64,000 nucleotides of DNA from Dermacoccus abyssi (GTDB lineage Bacteria; Actinomycetota; Actinomycetes; Actinomycetales; Dermatophilaceae), in assembly GCF_034541975.1 (NCBI RefSeq), contig NZ_JAVYJM010000001.1; one strand, written 5' to 3'. The notes beneath the pieces were generated by a model. That model made no database searches and had not been told where the DNA came from. It saw nothing but the letters and a program-made list of their open reading frames with translations. Shown in pieces: positions 47,917-56,006 of this stretch; the stretch's first letter is position 1; each line of letters opens with the position of its first letter. Both the position numbers and the translations under genes were made by a program.

Positions 47917-48828
47917 ATGCTGGGCGTCATCGGAGACATCGTTCAGGACATCGTCGTCTGGCAGAAGGAGCCGGTCCGCCACGCGACCGACACCGCGTCG
48001 GACATCTTCATGCAGCGAGGCGGCTCCGCATCGAACGTCGCCGCCTTCGCCGGTTCGCGGGTGCCCACCCGGTTCATCGGGTGTGTCGGTGAGGATCTCG
48101 CGGGCGTCGCGGTCACGCGTGCGCTCGAGGAGCGCGGCGTCGAGACCAAGATGCAGGTGCGTGGCACGACGGGGATGATCGTGCTCCAGATCGACGAAGC
48201 AGGCGAGCGGAACATGTTTCCCTCGCGTGCGGCGAGCGGCATGTTGGAGAGCGTCGACCCGTCGTGGCTCGACGGCATCGACCTGCTGCACCTCACTGCC
48301 TACTCGCTGGAGGTCGAACCGGCCCGCAACTCGGTCGTCGAGGCGGCGCGGCGCGTTCACGACAACGGCGGGCGGGTCTCCTTCGACGTCTCGAGCGTCT
48401 ACACGATCGAACGTCTCGGGGACGAGGAGTTCGTGCGTCTGCTCAAGCAGATCGCCCCGGACTTCACCTCGGCGAACCAGGACGAGTCCCGTCGGCTGGG
48501 GCTCGCGAACGGCCAACAGCCGGGAAGGCTGCTCGCCGAACTGGGCGACGTCATGCTGCTCTCGCGCAACGGCGGCGAGGCGACGCAGGTCTTCGTCGGC
48601 CCTCGTCACGTTGCCGAGGTGGACGTGGAACCCGTGGAGAACATCCGTGACCTCACCGGTGCCGGTGACGCCTTCAACGCCGGATTCCTCGCCAGCGTCA
48701 TCAACGACGGGGTGGACCCGGTCGCCAACGTCCAGGCCGCGCACGCGTTGAGCCGCAGGGTGCTCACGAGCCCGGGCGCCACCGAGCCGGACTGGGATTC
48801 GCCGAACACCGCAGAAGGAGCGTCATGA
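47917..48828 (+). CDS. psuK: PfkB family carbohydrate kinase, probable pseudouridine kinase
   Basis: The protein is 303 residues. PfkB features are GDIVQDIVVW at the N-terminus, QRGGSASNVAAFAG (first signature) and DLTGAGDAFNAGFLASV (second signature with catalytic Asp). Its place directly after psuG suggests it makes pseudouridine 5'-phosphate for that enzyme. The symbol is assigned from context; other nucleoside or ribose kinases of this family look similar. ATG 47917 is preferred because GGAG lies 5 nt upstream; GTG 47911 overlaps the psuG stop. Confidence 0.82.
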   Translation: MLGVIGDIVQDIVVWQKEPVRHATDTASDIFMQRGGSASNVAAFAGSRVPTRFIGCVGEDLAGVAVTRALEERGVETKMQVRGTTGMIVLQIDEAGERNMFPSRAASGMLESVDPSWLDGIDLLHLTAYSLEVEPARNSVVEAARRVHDNGGRVSFDVSSVYTIERLGDEEFVRLLKQIAPDFTSANQDESRRLGLANGQQPGRLLAELGDVMLLSRNGGEATQVFVGPRHVAEVDVEPVENIRDLTGAGDAFNAGFLASVINDGVDPVANVQAAHALSRRVLTSPGATEPDWDSPNTAEGAS

Positions 48829-50285
48829 CCGACACCTCGACGCAGCGCCGGACATCGGCCTCTGGCACCTTCGGCGTCGTCATGGCGCTGCTGGCCGCGA
48901 TCGTCGCGTTCCAGCTCAACGCCTCCATGCTGTCGCCGGTCCTCGCGACGATGGAGAAGGAACTCGACACCAGGGCCGCGCAGATCGGCGTCACCCAGAC
49001 GGCCTTCTTCACCGCCGCTGCACTGTTCTCGCTCATCATGCCGCGCTGGGGCGACCTCATCGGCCGCAAGCGCATCATGCTGGGCCTGCTCGCGGTGACG
49101 GGCGTCGGCTCCGTCCTCGCCGCAGTGGCCACCTCCGTCGACGTGCTTCTCGTGGCACGAGTGATCCAGGGTGCCTCCGGGCCCATCGTTCCGATGGCGC
49201 TCATCATGCTGCGCGCGGAGATCTCTGACGACAAGCGCTACGCCTTCTGGATGGCGGTGCTCGCCTCGGTCAACGGCGGTATCGCCGGCGTCGACGCCCT
49301 CGCAGGAGGATGGCTCGCCTCCGCCTTCGGTTTCCACGCGGTGTTCTGGACGATGGCCGTGGTCTGTGTCGTCGCGTTCGTCTGCGTCGTGGCGGGAGTC
49401 GGCGACAGCCGCAACGTCGAGGACCGGCATCCGATGGACTGGAAGGGTGCGGCGCCGCTGGTCATCTCGCTGGGAGCCGTTCTCATCGCGTTCAACGAGC
49501 TCGGCAAGCTGTCGGCGGCCAACTGGACGCTGTTCGCCGTGCTGATGGTCGTCGGCATCCTGGCGTTCGTCATCTTCTGGCGCGTGGAATCGACGACGGC
49601 GGCTCCGCTGGTGTCGACCCATTACCTCAAGGAGCGGCGCACGTGGGGTCTCCTGCTCACCACGGTGCTCACGATGACGGGTGTCTTCGCCGTGATGAAC
49701 GGCCTCGTGCCCAACCTCGCCCAGGCCAAGGGCTTCGGCGGCATCGACGCGGACAGCGTCTCGTGGATCACCCTGACGCCGTACGCTCTGGCCGGTCTGC
49801 TCATGGGCCCGATCGCCGGCAAGCTGGCGTCGAGGTTCGGGTACCTCGCGGTGTTGCGCGCCGGCATCGTCATCACGATCGTCGGAGTCGGGGTCGCAGT
49901 GCTCGCCGTGTCGAACCCGGCATCGTGGTTGCTGTTCATCGTCTCGACGTGGATCGGTATCAGCTACGCGGGCATGACGAACATCATGCTCAACGGTCTC
50001 GGCGTCGTGCTCAGCCCGAAGGACAACACCGGCTACCTGCCGGGCATGAACTCGGGGGCGTTCAACATCGGCGCCGGGCTCAGTTTCGCTCTGCTCTTCG
50101 CGGTCAACACGTGGCTCTCGGACGGTAGCGGTGCGGCAGCGGGTTATCGCGGCGGGATGCTGACGGGCGCTCTCGTGCTCGTCCTGGCACTGCTCGCGTC
50201 CGTCCTCATCCCCAAGCCGACGAACGCCGAACACTTCGACGATGAAGGATCGGCCCCGACGGCCGGTCAGGAGGTGACGTCATGA
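48825..50285 (+). CDS. MFS transporter, probable nucleoside/pseudouridine importer
   Basis: This 486-residue protein has about 14 membrane segments, the DHA2-type layout, with the MFS loop motif PRWGDLIGRKRIM between segments 2 and 3. A DHA2 layout usually suggests drug export. The operon context (psuG, kinase, nucleoside hydrolase) points instead to nucleoside uptake, as for UriT in the Corynebacterium glutamicum uridine operon. The ATG overlaps the previous stop (ATGA), with AGAAGGAG upstream. The stop overlaps the next start in the same way. Confidence 0.87.
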   Translation: MTDTSTQRRTSASGTFGVVMALLAAIVAFQLNASMLSPVLATMEKELDTRAAQIGVTQTAFFTAAALFSLIMPRWGDLIGRKRIMLGLLAVTGVGSVLAAVATSVDVLLVARVIQGASGPIVPMALIMLRAEISDDKRYAFWMAVLASVNGGIAGVDALAGGWLASAFGFHAVFWTMAVVCVVAFVCVVAGVGDSRNVEDRHPMDWKGAAPLVISLGAVLIAFNELGKLSAANWTLFAVLMVVGILAFVIFWRVESTTAAPLVSTHYLKERRTWGLLLTTVLTMTGVFAVMNGLVPNLAQAKGFGGIDADSVSWITLTPYALAGLLMGPIAGKLASRFGYLAVLRAGIVITIVGVGVAVLAVSNPASWLLFIVSTWIGISYAGMTNIMLNGLGVVLSPKDNTGYLPGMNSGAFNIGAGLSFALLFAVNTWLSDGSGAAAGYRGGMLTGALVLVLALLASVLIPKPTNAEHFDDEGSAPTAGQEVTS

Positions 50286-51235
50286 CGAGCGCACCGCGCA
50301 GGATCGTGCTCGACTGCGACCCCGGCCACGACGACGCCGTCGCGATGATGCTGGCGCTCGGCAACCCCGCCATCGAGGTGCTTGCCATCACGACGGTCGG
50401 AGGCAACCAGACGATCGACAAGGTCACCCGCAACGCACAGAGCGTGCTGGCGATGTGCAGGCGAGAGGACGTCCCGGTGTACCAGGGGGCTTCCCGCCCG
50501 CTCGTGCACAGGGTCGAGTCGGCTCCGGAGATCCACGGCGAGTCGGGCCTCGACGGCGTCGAGTTGCCCGAACCCGGCGCGGCTCTGCGCGACGGTCACG
50601 CGGCCGTTGCCATCGTCGATGCGGTCATGGCGGCGAAACCGGGGGAGGTCACCCTCGTCGGCACCGGCCCGTTGACCAACCTGGCGCTCGCGGTGCGACT
50701 CGAGCCGCGCATCGTCGAGCGGGTGGCCGAGGTCGTCGTCATGGGCGGCGGCTTTCCCGAGGCCAACTGGACGGCAGCAGCCGAGTTCAACATCTGGGTC
50801 GACCCGCAGGCCGCGGCCATCGTCTTCGACGAGCCGTGGCCGGTGACGATGGTGGGGCTCGACCTCACGCACCAGGCGCTCGCGACGGCGGAGGTCGAGG
50901 CGCGCGTCGGCGCCATCGGTTCGCCGCTGAGCGACTTCTTCGTCGGGCTCATGGGGTTCTTCCGCAAGGCGTACAAGGAGTCGCAGGCCTTCGACGACCC
51001 GCCCGTTCACGATCCCTGCACGATCGCCTACCTCATCGATCCGACGATCGTGCAGACCAGAAGGGCGCCGATCGCGGTGGAGCTACGGGGCGAGCACACG
51101 GTGGGCATGACCGTCGTCGACCTGCGCGGGCCCGCGCCGGAGGGTACGCACACCCAGGTGGCGACGACGCTCGACGCCGACCGCTTCTGGGGTCTCGTCG
51201 AGGACGCGATCCGGGCTCTGAGCGACGCAGAGTGA
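50282..51235 (+). CDS. Nucleoside hydrolase
   Basis: This 317-residue enzyme of the inosine/uridine-preferring hydrolase family has the calcium-binding DCDPGHDDA (residues 11-19), LVGTGPLTNLALAVRLEP, the VMGGGFPEANWTAAAEFNIWVDPQAA block and the C-terminal HDPCTIAYL with active-site His-Asp. It splits ribonucleosides into base and ribose. The ribose is then expected to go to the ribokinase encoded at 45056-45946. The start overlaps the MFS stop (ATGA). Base specificity cannot be deduced. Confidence 0.94.
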   Translation: MTSAPRRIVLDCDPGHDDAVAMMLALGNPAIEVLAITTVGGNQTIDKVTRNAQSVLAMCRREDVPVYQGASRPLVHRVESAPEIHGESGLDGVELPEPGAALRDGHAAVAIVDAVMAAKPGEVTLVGTGPLTNLALAVRLEPRIVERVAEVVVMGGGFPEANWTAAAEFNIWVDPQAAAIVFDEPWPVTMVGLDLTHQALATAEVEARVGAIGSPLSDFFVGLMGFFRKAYKESQAFDDPPVHDPCTIAYLIDPTIVQTRRAPIAVELRGEHTVGMTVVDLRGPAPEGTHTQVATTLDADRFWGLVEDAIRALSDAE

Positions 51236-51243
51236 TCGGCTGG

Positions 51244-51277
51244 AAGGTCGCCGCGGGCATGCGCCTGCGGCGACCTT
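51244..51277 (+). terminator. Terminator after the salvage operon
   Basis: AAGGTCGCCGC / GGCGGCGACCTT-type arms form an 11-bp perfect stem (51244-51254 with 51267-51277) and a 12-nt loop. Confidence 0.75.
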
Positions 51278-51307
51278 CTGCATGACGCGGTTGTCAGTGC
51301 TCGCCAC

Positions 51308-51313
51308 TAGGCT
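51308..51313 (+). promoter_or_regulatory. Candidate metB -10 box (leaderless)
   Basis: TAGGCT lies 6 nt before ATG 51320. TTGTCA (51291-51296) is 11 nt upstream of it, matching the arrangement before mfd. Confidence 0.45.
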
Positions 51314-51319
51314 GAGGCC

Positions 51320-52510
51320 ATGACGCACGACAACGATCTCGAGACCCGGGGGTTTACCACCCGCGCCATCCACGCAGGGCAGGAGCCCGATCCGCGCACC
51401 GGGGCCGTCGTCCCCGCGATCTACCAGACCTCTACGTACAAGCAGGACGGTGTCGGAGGTCTGCGTGAGGGCTACGAGTACAGCCGGTCGGCCAACCCCA
51501 CCCGCACCGCGCTCGAGGAATGCATCGCGGCTCTCGAGGGCGGTACGCACGGCTACGCGTTCGCCTCGGGCCTCGCCGGCTCCGACGCCGTGCTGCGCGC
51601 TGTTCTGCGCCCCGGCGACCACATGGTCATCCCCACCGACGCCTACGGCGGCACGTTCCGCCTCGTCGACAAGGTGACGCAGCACTGGGGCGTCGACTAC
51701 TCCACCGCTCCCATCGCCGACCCTCAGGCCGTCGCCGCCGCGATGACGGACAAGACGAAGCTCGTCTGGGTCGAGACGCCCACCAACCCGCTCCTCGGCA
51801 TCGCCGACATCACGGCCATCGCCGCCGTCGCGCACGAGCGCGGAGCGCTGCTCGTCGTCGACAACACCTTCGCCTCGAGCTACCTCCAGCAGCCGCTCGC
51901 CCTCGGCGCCGACATCGTCGTCCACTCGACGACGAAGTACGCCGGTGGCCACTCCGACGTTGTCGGCGGCGCCGTCGTCGTCGGTGACAACGTCGCGGTC
52001 GAGGAGTACGCCGAGGTGGCGGCCATGATCCGGTTCAACCAGAACGCGCTCGGCGCCATCGCCGGCCCGTTCGACGCCTGGCTCACGCTGCGTGGCCTCA
52101 AGACTCTCTCCGTGCGCATGGAGCGCCACTGCGACAACGCGGAGAAGGTCGTCGAGTTCCTCTCGGCGCGCGACGACGTCACGAAGATCTATTACCCGGG
52201 CCTGGCCGAGCACCCCGGCCACGAGGTCGCCGCGAAGCAGATGAAGCGTTTCGGCGGCATGGTGAGCTTAGAGGTCGCCGGCGGCATGGAGCGTGCGCTC
52301 GAGGTGTGCGACGCGACGAAGATCTTCACCCTCGGCGAAAGCCTCGGCGGTGTCGAGTCGCTCATCGAGCACCCGGGCAAGATGACGCACGCGAGCGTTG
52401 CGGGCACCGCGCTCGAGGTGCCTCCGGCCCTCATCCGCCTGTCCGTCGGCATCGAAGACGAGGACGACCTCGTCGCCGACCTGCGTCAGGCGCTCGACAG
52501 CACGCGATGA
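51320..52510 (+). CDS. metB: Cystathionine gamma-synthase family PLP enzyme
   Basis: This 396-residue Cys/Met-metabolism PLP enzyme contains the cofactor lysine (Lys206) in HSTTKYAGGHSDVVGG, YEYSRSANPTR near the N-terminus, and a C-terminal SLGGVESLIEHPGKMTH. It joins an activated homoserine with cysteine, or in related enzymes works as cystathionine gamma-lyase. The position near greA, DUF4307 and mca matches metB (Rv1079) of M. tuberculosis. The start has no ribosome site and looks leaderless. The stop overlaps the next small gene (ATGA). It carries one rare TTA codon near 52268. Confidence 0.93.
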   Translation: MTHDNDLETRGFTTRAIHAGQEPDPRTGAVVPAIYQTSTYKQDGVGGLREGYEYSRSANPTRTALEECIAALEGGTHGYAFASGLAGSDAVLRAVLRPGDHMVIPTDAYGGTFRLVDKVTQHWGVDYSTAPIADPQAVAAAMTDKTKLVWVETPTNPLLGIADITAIAAVAHERGALLVVDNTFASSYLQQPLALGADIVVHSTTKYAGGHSDVVGGAVVVGDNVAVEEYAEVAAMIRFNQNALGAIAGPFDAWLTLRGLKTLSVRMERHCDNAEKVVEFLSARDDVTKIYYPGLAEHPGHEVAAKQMKRFGGMVSLEVAGGMERALEVCDATKIFTLGESLGGVESLIEHPGKMTHASVAGTALEVPPALIRLSVGIEDEDDLVADLRQALDSTR

Positions 52511-52851
52511 CCGGCGTCGTCATCCGCCTCGTCCTCCTGGCGATGGCCCTCTTTCTCGCCGTGCGACTGCTGCACCATTCAGCGGTCGCACGGCGCGAGT
52601 GGGCCGTGCGCGACGCTGCGCTCACCCGCGCGGAGGAGTGGTGGGCGCGCACGCACGGCGGCCCGTTCGACCAGGAACGACGCGAGGTGCCAGGCGACAT
52701 CGCGCCGTACCTCGGCCCGAACGGGCCTCGCTCGGAGCTTCGTGGCCCCAAGCCCGACCAGGCCGCATGGGTCTGGGGCTGGATCTGTGTGGTCATCGCG
52801 GCGTTCCTCGCCGTCAGTGTTGTCGCACAGTTGAGTTCGGGCAGCGTCTGA
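52507..52851 (+). CDS. Small two-pass membrane protein
   Basis: This 114-residue protein has membrane segments at about residues 3-22 and 92-110. The middle is hydrophilic, with REWAVRDAALTRAEEWWARTHGGPF. I do not recognise a family. The ATG overlaps the metB stop, so it is cotranscribed. The following 110 nt hold three small hairpins. Confidence 0.7.
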   Translation: MTGVVIRLVLLAMALFLAVRLLHHSAVARREWAVRDAALTRAEEWWARTHGGPFDQERREVPGDIAPYLGPNGPRSELRGPKPDQAAWVWGWICVVIAAFLAVSVVAQLSSGSV

Positions 52852-52871
52852 CGTCGAACTGGATGCCCGTT

Positions 52872-52942
52872 CACCCAAAAGGGTTTGCCAGAAGGCTCGA
52901 TGCCCTGAGACCATGGGGCAGGCGCTCGTATCCCGGGCGCCT
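52872..52942 (+). terminator. Cluster of three small hairpins before the ABC transporter genes
   Basis: ACCC-AAAA-GGGT followed by TTTG; TGCCC / GGGCA (52901-52920); and AGGCGC / GCGCCT (52920-52942). The first may end the metB unit. The last lies 18 nt before the ABC start codon and could affect its translation. Confidence 0.35.
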
Positions 52943-52960
52943 CGACGAACGGAGACACCC

Positions 52961-53947
52961 GTGCCTCACGCGGTGGAGGCCGAGGGCCTCGTCAAGAAGT
53001 TCGGTCAGTCCGTAGCGGTGGCCGATGTCAGCCTCACGGTTCCCGAGGGCACCGTGCTCGGTGTCCTTGGCCCGAACGGTGCCGGTAAGACGACAACCGT
53101 GCGCATGCTCACGACGCTCATCCGCCCCGACGGCGGCCATGCGCGTGTTGCCGGAGCCGACGTCGTGAAGCAAGCCGACGAAGTGCGTCGCCGCATCGGC
53201 GTCTCCGGCCAGTACGCGGCCGTCGACGAATACCTCACCGGCTTCGAGAACCTCGACATGATCGGCCGCCTCTACCACCTCGGTGGGAAGGCGTCGAAGA
53301 CCCGGGCCAAGGAGTTGCTCGCCCAATTCCGCCTGGAGGACGCGGCCAACCGCCCGGCCAAGACGTACTCGGGCGGCATGCGCCGCCGCCTCGACCTCGC
53401 CGGAGCGCTCGTCGCCCGCCCGCCGGTCATCTTCCTCGACGAGCCGACGACCGGCCTCGACCCGCGCAGTCGCGGCGAGATGTGGGAGGTCATCGAGGAA
53501 CTCGTCTCCGGCGGCACGAGCCTGCTCCTGACGACCCAGTACCTCGAGGAAGCCGACCGTCTCGCGGACTCGATCGTCGTCGTCGACGGCGGGCACGTCA
53601 TCGCGCGCGGAACGGCCGACGACCTCAAGAACGAGGTCGGGGGAGAGCGCCTCGAAGTGCACCTTCGCGAGAAGGACGACGTCGCCCGCACCCGGGAGTT
53701 CATGGCGCGTCACGGCTCCGGCGAGGTGGCCGCTCCGGAAGGCGGCCGCGAGCTCGTCGTACCGGTCGAATCCGGCACTCGCGCCCTCGTCGCACTCGTG
53801 CGCGACCTCGACGAGGCCGGCATCGAGGTGGCGGACATCGCCGTGCGTCGCCCCACCCTCGACGACGCCTTCCTCTCGCTCACCGGCCACTCGGTCGCGG
53901 AGTCCGAGGACGAAGCCGACGCCGCGAGCGAAGGGGGTGAGCACTGA
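52961..53947 (+). CDS. ABC transporter ATP-binding protein, daunorubicin-resistance (DrrA) type
   Basis: This 328-residue ATPase has Walker A GPNGAGKTTT, Q-loop SGQYAAVDEYLTGFENL, signature YSGGMRRRLDLAGAL, Walker B VIFLDEPTTGLDPRSR and the switch His region LLLTTQYLEEADRL. The C-terminal extension of about 100 residues with DDAFLSLTGH is typical of DrrA-like exporters. GTG 52961 has GGAG upstream. The stop overlaps the permease start (TGATG). The exported substrate is unknown: lipid, polyketide or peptide. Confidence 0.94.
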   Translation: MPHAVEAEGLVKKFGQSVAVADVSLTVPEGTVLGVLGPNGAGKTTTVRMLTTLIRPDGGHARVAGADVVKQADEVRRRIGVSGQYAAVDEYLTGFENLDMIGRLYHLGGKASKTRAKELLAQFRLEDAANRPAKTYSGGMRRRLDLAGALVARPPVIFLDEPTTGLDPRSRGEMWEVIEELVSGGTSLLLTTQYLEEADRLADSIVVVDGGHVIARGTADDLKNEVGGERLEVHLREKDDVARTREFMARHGSGEVAAPEGGRELVVPVESGTRALVALVRDLDEAGIEVADIAVRRPTLDDAFLSLTGHSVAESEDEADAASEGGEH

Positions 53948-54765
53948 TGGGTCACCTCGTGTCCGACGCACTCACCGTCATGCGTCGCAACCTCATCAAG
54001 ATCAAGCGGGTTCCCGACCTGCTCGTGTTCTCGACGATGCAGCCGATCATGTTCGTGTTGCTCTTCGGTTACGTCTTCGGTTCGCTCGCCGGACCGAACG
54101 CCGACGGCTACCGCGAGTTCATGATGGCCGGTATCTTCGCCCAGACCATCGTCTTCGGCGCCACGATCACAGGTGCCGGCCTCGCCGACGACATGCAGAA
54201 GGGCGTCATCGACCGCTTCCGGACGCTGCCGATGCACCCGTCGTCGGTGCTCGTGGGGCGCACCCTGAGCGACGTGGTCAACAACGTCATCGTGCTCGTC
54301 GTCATGTCCCTGACGGGCCTCGTCATCGGGTGGCGCATCCGCGGAAGCGTGCTCGACGCGCTCATCGCCTACGCGCTCATGCTCCTGTTCAGCTACGCGA
54401 TCTCGTGGATCATGGCGTGCATCGGCCTCAAGGTGAAGGCGCCGGAGATCGTCAACAACGCCGCGTTCATGGTGATCTTCCCGCTCACCTTCATCGCCAA
54501 CACGTTCGTGCCGGCTGAGAACATGCCGAGCGCACTCAAGTGGTTCGCTGGCTGGAACCCGGTCTCCACCATCACGCACGCCGCCCGTGAACGCTTCCGC
54601 AACCTCGGCGCCATGGGCGGTGACTCGGCGGCCATGCGCGAGAAGATCGAGTACACGTGGGCGCTGCAGCACGCAGAGATCTACACGCTGGCCTGGGTAC
54701 TCGTGGTTCTCGCAATCTTCGTGCCACTCGCTACCCGCATCTACGCGCGGGCCGTGGCGAAGTAG
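53947..54765 (+). CDS. ABC-2 type transporter permease
   Basis: This 272-residue permease has six membrane segments in the ABC-2 (DrrB) pattern: TMQPIMFVLLFGYVFG near residue 40, the DMQKGVIDRFRTLPM coupling region, and NTFVPAENMPSALKWFAGWNPVS before the last segment. It pairs with the ATPase upstream to form an exporter. It ends before a strong bidirectional terminator and converges on greA. Confidence 0.92.
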   Translation: MGHLVSDALTVMRRNLIKIKRVPDLLVFSTMQPIMFVLLFGYVFGSLAGPNADGYREFMMAGIFAQTIVFGATITGAGLADDMQKGVIDRFRTLPMHPSSVLVGRTLSDVVNNVIVLVVMSLTGLVIGWRIRGSVLDALIAYALMLLFSYAISWIMACIGLKVKAPEIVNNAAFMVIFPLTFIANTFVPAENMPSALKWFAGWNPVSTITHAARERFRNLGAMGGDSAAMREKIEYTWALQHAEIYTLAWVLVVLAIFVPLATRIYARAVAK

Positions 54766-54785
54766 GCAGCAGTACCGCCAAGACG

Positions 54786-54828
54786 ACGAAGGAGGCGAGC
54801 ACCCCGATCGGGTGCTCGCCTCCTTCGT
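54786..54828. terminator. Bidirectional terminator between the ABC permease and greA
   Basis: A perfect 19-bp stem (ACGAAGGAGGCGAGCACCC and its complement, 54810-54828) with loop CGATC. Confidence 0.9.
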
Positions 54829-54843
54829 TGCGGTGACGCAGTG

Positions 54844-55338
54844 TCAGCCGGCGTACGGCTTCGCGTCGATGATCTTGACGGCGATCGACTTGCCGTTCGG
54901 CGCGTCGTAAGTGACCTCGTCACCCTTCTTCTTGCCGTTGATCGCAGCGCCCATGGGCGACTGCTCGCTGTAGACGTCGATGTCGGCGGCGTCGCCGGCG
55001 ATCTCGCGGCTGCCGAGGAGGAACGTCTCCTTGTCACCGAACATCTCGACCGTGACGACCATGCCCGGCTCGACGATGCCGTCGTCGGCGGGAGCCTCAC
55101 CCACGGTGGCGTTGCGCAGCAGCGACTCGAGCTGGCGGATGCGGGCCTCCATCTTGCCCTGCTCCTCCTTCGCCGCGTGGTAGCCGCCGTTCTCCTTGAG
55201 GTCGCCCTCTTCGCGGGCAGCCTCGATGCGCTTGGCGATCTCGGAGCGGCCCGGGCCCGAAAGGTGCTCGAGCTCGGCCGACAGACGATCGAACGCGTCC
55301 TGCGTGAGGAAGCTCGACGACGTGGTGGTCTCGCTCAC
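54844..55338 (-). CDS. greA: Transcription elongation factor GreA
   Basis: This 164-residue protein rescues backtracked RNA polymerase by stimulating transcript cleavage. The N-terminal coiled coil (about residues 10-80) carries REEGDLKENGGYHAAKEEQ with the tip acidic residues, followed by the FKBP-like C-terminal domain (85-160; SPMGAAINGKKKGDEVTYDAPNG). GTG 55338 has AAGGAG upstream; a longer open frame lacks support. A promoter and a hairpin leader lie upstream. Gene order with DUF4307 and mca is standard for actinobacteria. Confidence 0.97.
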   Translation of the reverse strand: MSETTTSSSFLTQDAFDRLSAELEHLSGPGRSEIAKRIEAAREEGDLKENGGYHAAKEEQGKMEARIRQLESLLRNATVGEAPADDGIVEPGMVVTVEMFGDKETFLLGSREIAGDAADIDVYSEQSPMGAAINGKKKGDEVTYDAPNGKSIAVKIIDAKPYAG

Positions 55339-55398
55339 GGTGTTCTCCTTGCTGTGTGCATCAGGTTCCACGCGCGCTCGGCGCGGGCGTGAAATGAA

Positions 55399-55463
55399 GG
55401 CCGAGACGGCGGCTACCGCGTACTGCGGCGCGCGTCTCGGCCCGGGATCAAACCACCATTTTA
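55399..55463 (-). promoter_or_regulatory. greA promoter and leader hairpin
   Basis: On the minus strand TAAAAT (55463-55458) is a strong -10. About 9 nt after the predicted start comes a hairpin of GGCCGAGACG / CGTCTCGGCC (55399-55408 with 55433-55442) with an inner CCGC/GCGG helix. It is followed by TTCATTTC, then 60 nt of leader to the greA start. It may attenuate greA or end the DUF4307 transcript. Confidence 0.5.
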
Positions 55464-55518
55464 ACACCGCCCGCCGCGTGGCACGAGATGGCGCATCCGC
55501 GTGGCGGCGGCGCGAACG

Positions 55519-55908
55519 TCACTGCGCCGGCGGGCGTTCCCCCGTGTAGTGGCACTCCTTGACCGTTCCCGAGACGGCGCGCGACGTGGTGCGCAGCACG
55601 TCCGAGTACCGCGTCGAGCGGTAGGGGCTGGGCTTGAGCTCCACCTGCTTGGTACCCAGCACGTCGCGCTTGTCGTTGAGCGCAATGATCGTGCACGTGA
55701 TGGCACGGTTGCGTTCGCTCGGGATGACGTCCCAACGCACCTCGATGCGGTCGTCGGAGATGACCTTGAACCCGGCCTGGTTGGCCCTCACCGTGTTCGA
55801 CGAGGCACTGATGCCGAACCAGGCCGCGAGAGCGGACATGAGGATCACACCGACGATGCCGATGATCCACCACTTGCGTTGTTCGGCCCGTGGGCGTGCA
55901 GGGGACAC
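55519..55908 (-). CDS. DUF4307 family membrane protein
   Basis: This 129-residue protein has one N-terminal membrane segment (about 13-33) and an extracytoplasmic beta-rich domain of about 95 residues (SDDRIEVRWDVIP, ITCTIIALNDKRDVLG, VSGTVKECHY). The placement between greA and mca is that of M. tuberculosis Rv1081c and of DUF4307 genes in general. Function is unknown. GTG 55908 has AAAGGAG upstream. It diverges from mca. Confidence 0.88.
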   Translation of the reverse strand: MSPARPRAEQRKWWIIGIVGVILMSALAAWFGISASSNTVRANQAGFKVISDDRIEVRWDVIPSERNRAITCTIIALNDKRDVLGTKQVELKPSPYRSTRYSDVLRTTSRAVSGTVKECHYTGERPPAQ

Positions 55909-56006
55909 GGCTGCTCCTTTGCAACAATGGGCGACGCACGCTCCGTCCCGGCAGGTTGGCCGGGGCAGGCGAGCTCAGATGTCACCCACACGATACGAGG
56001 TACGAC

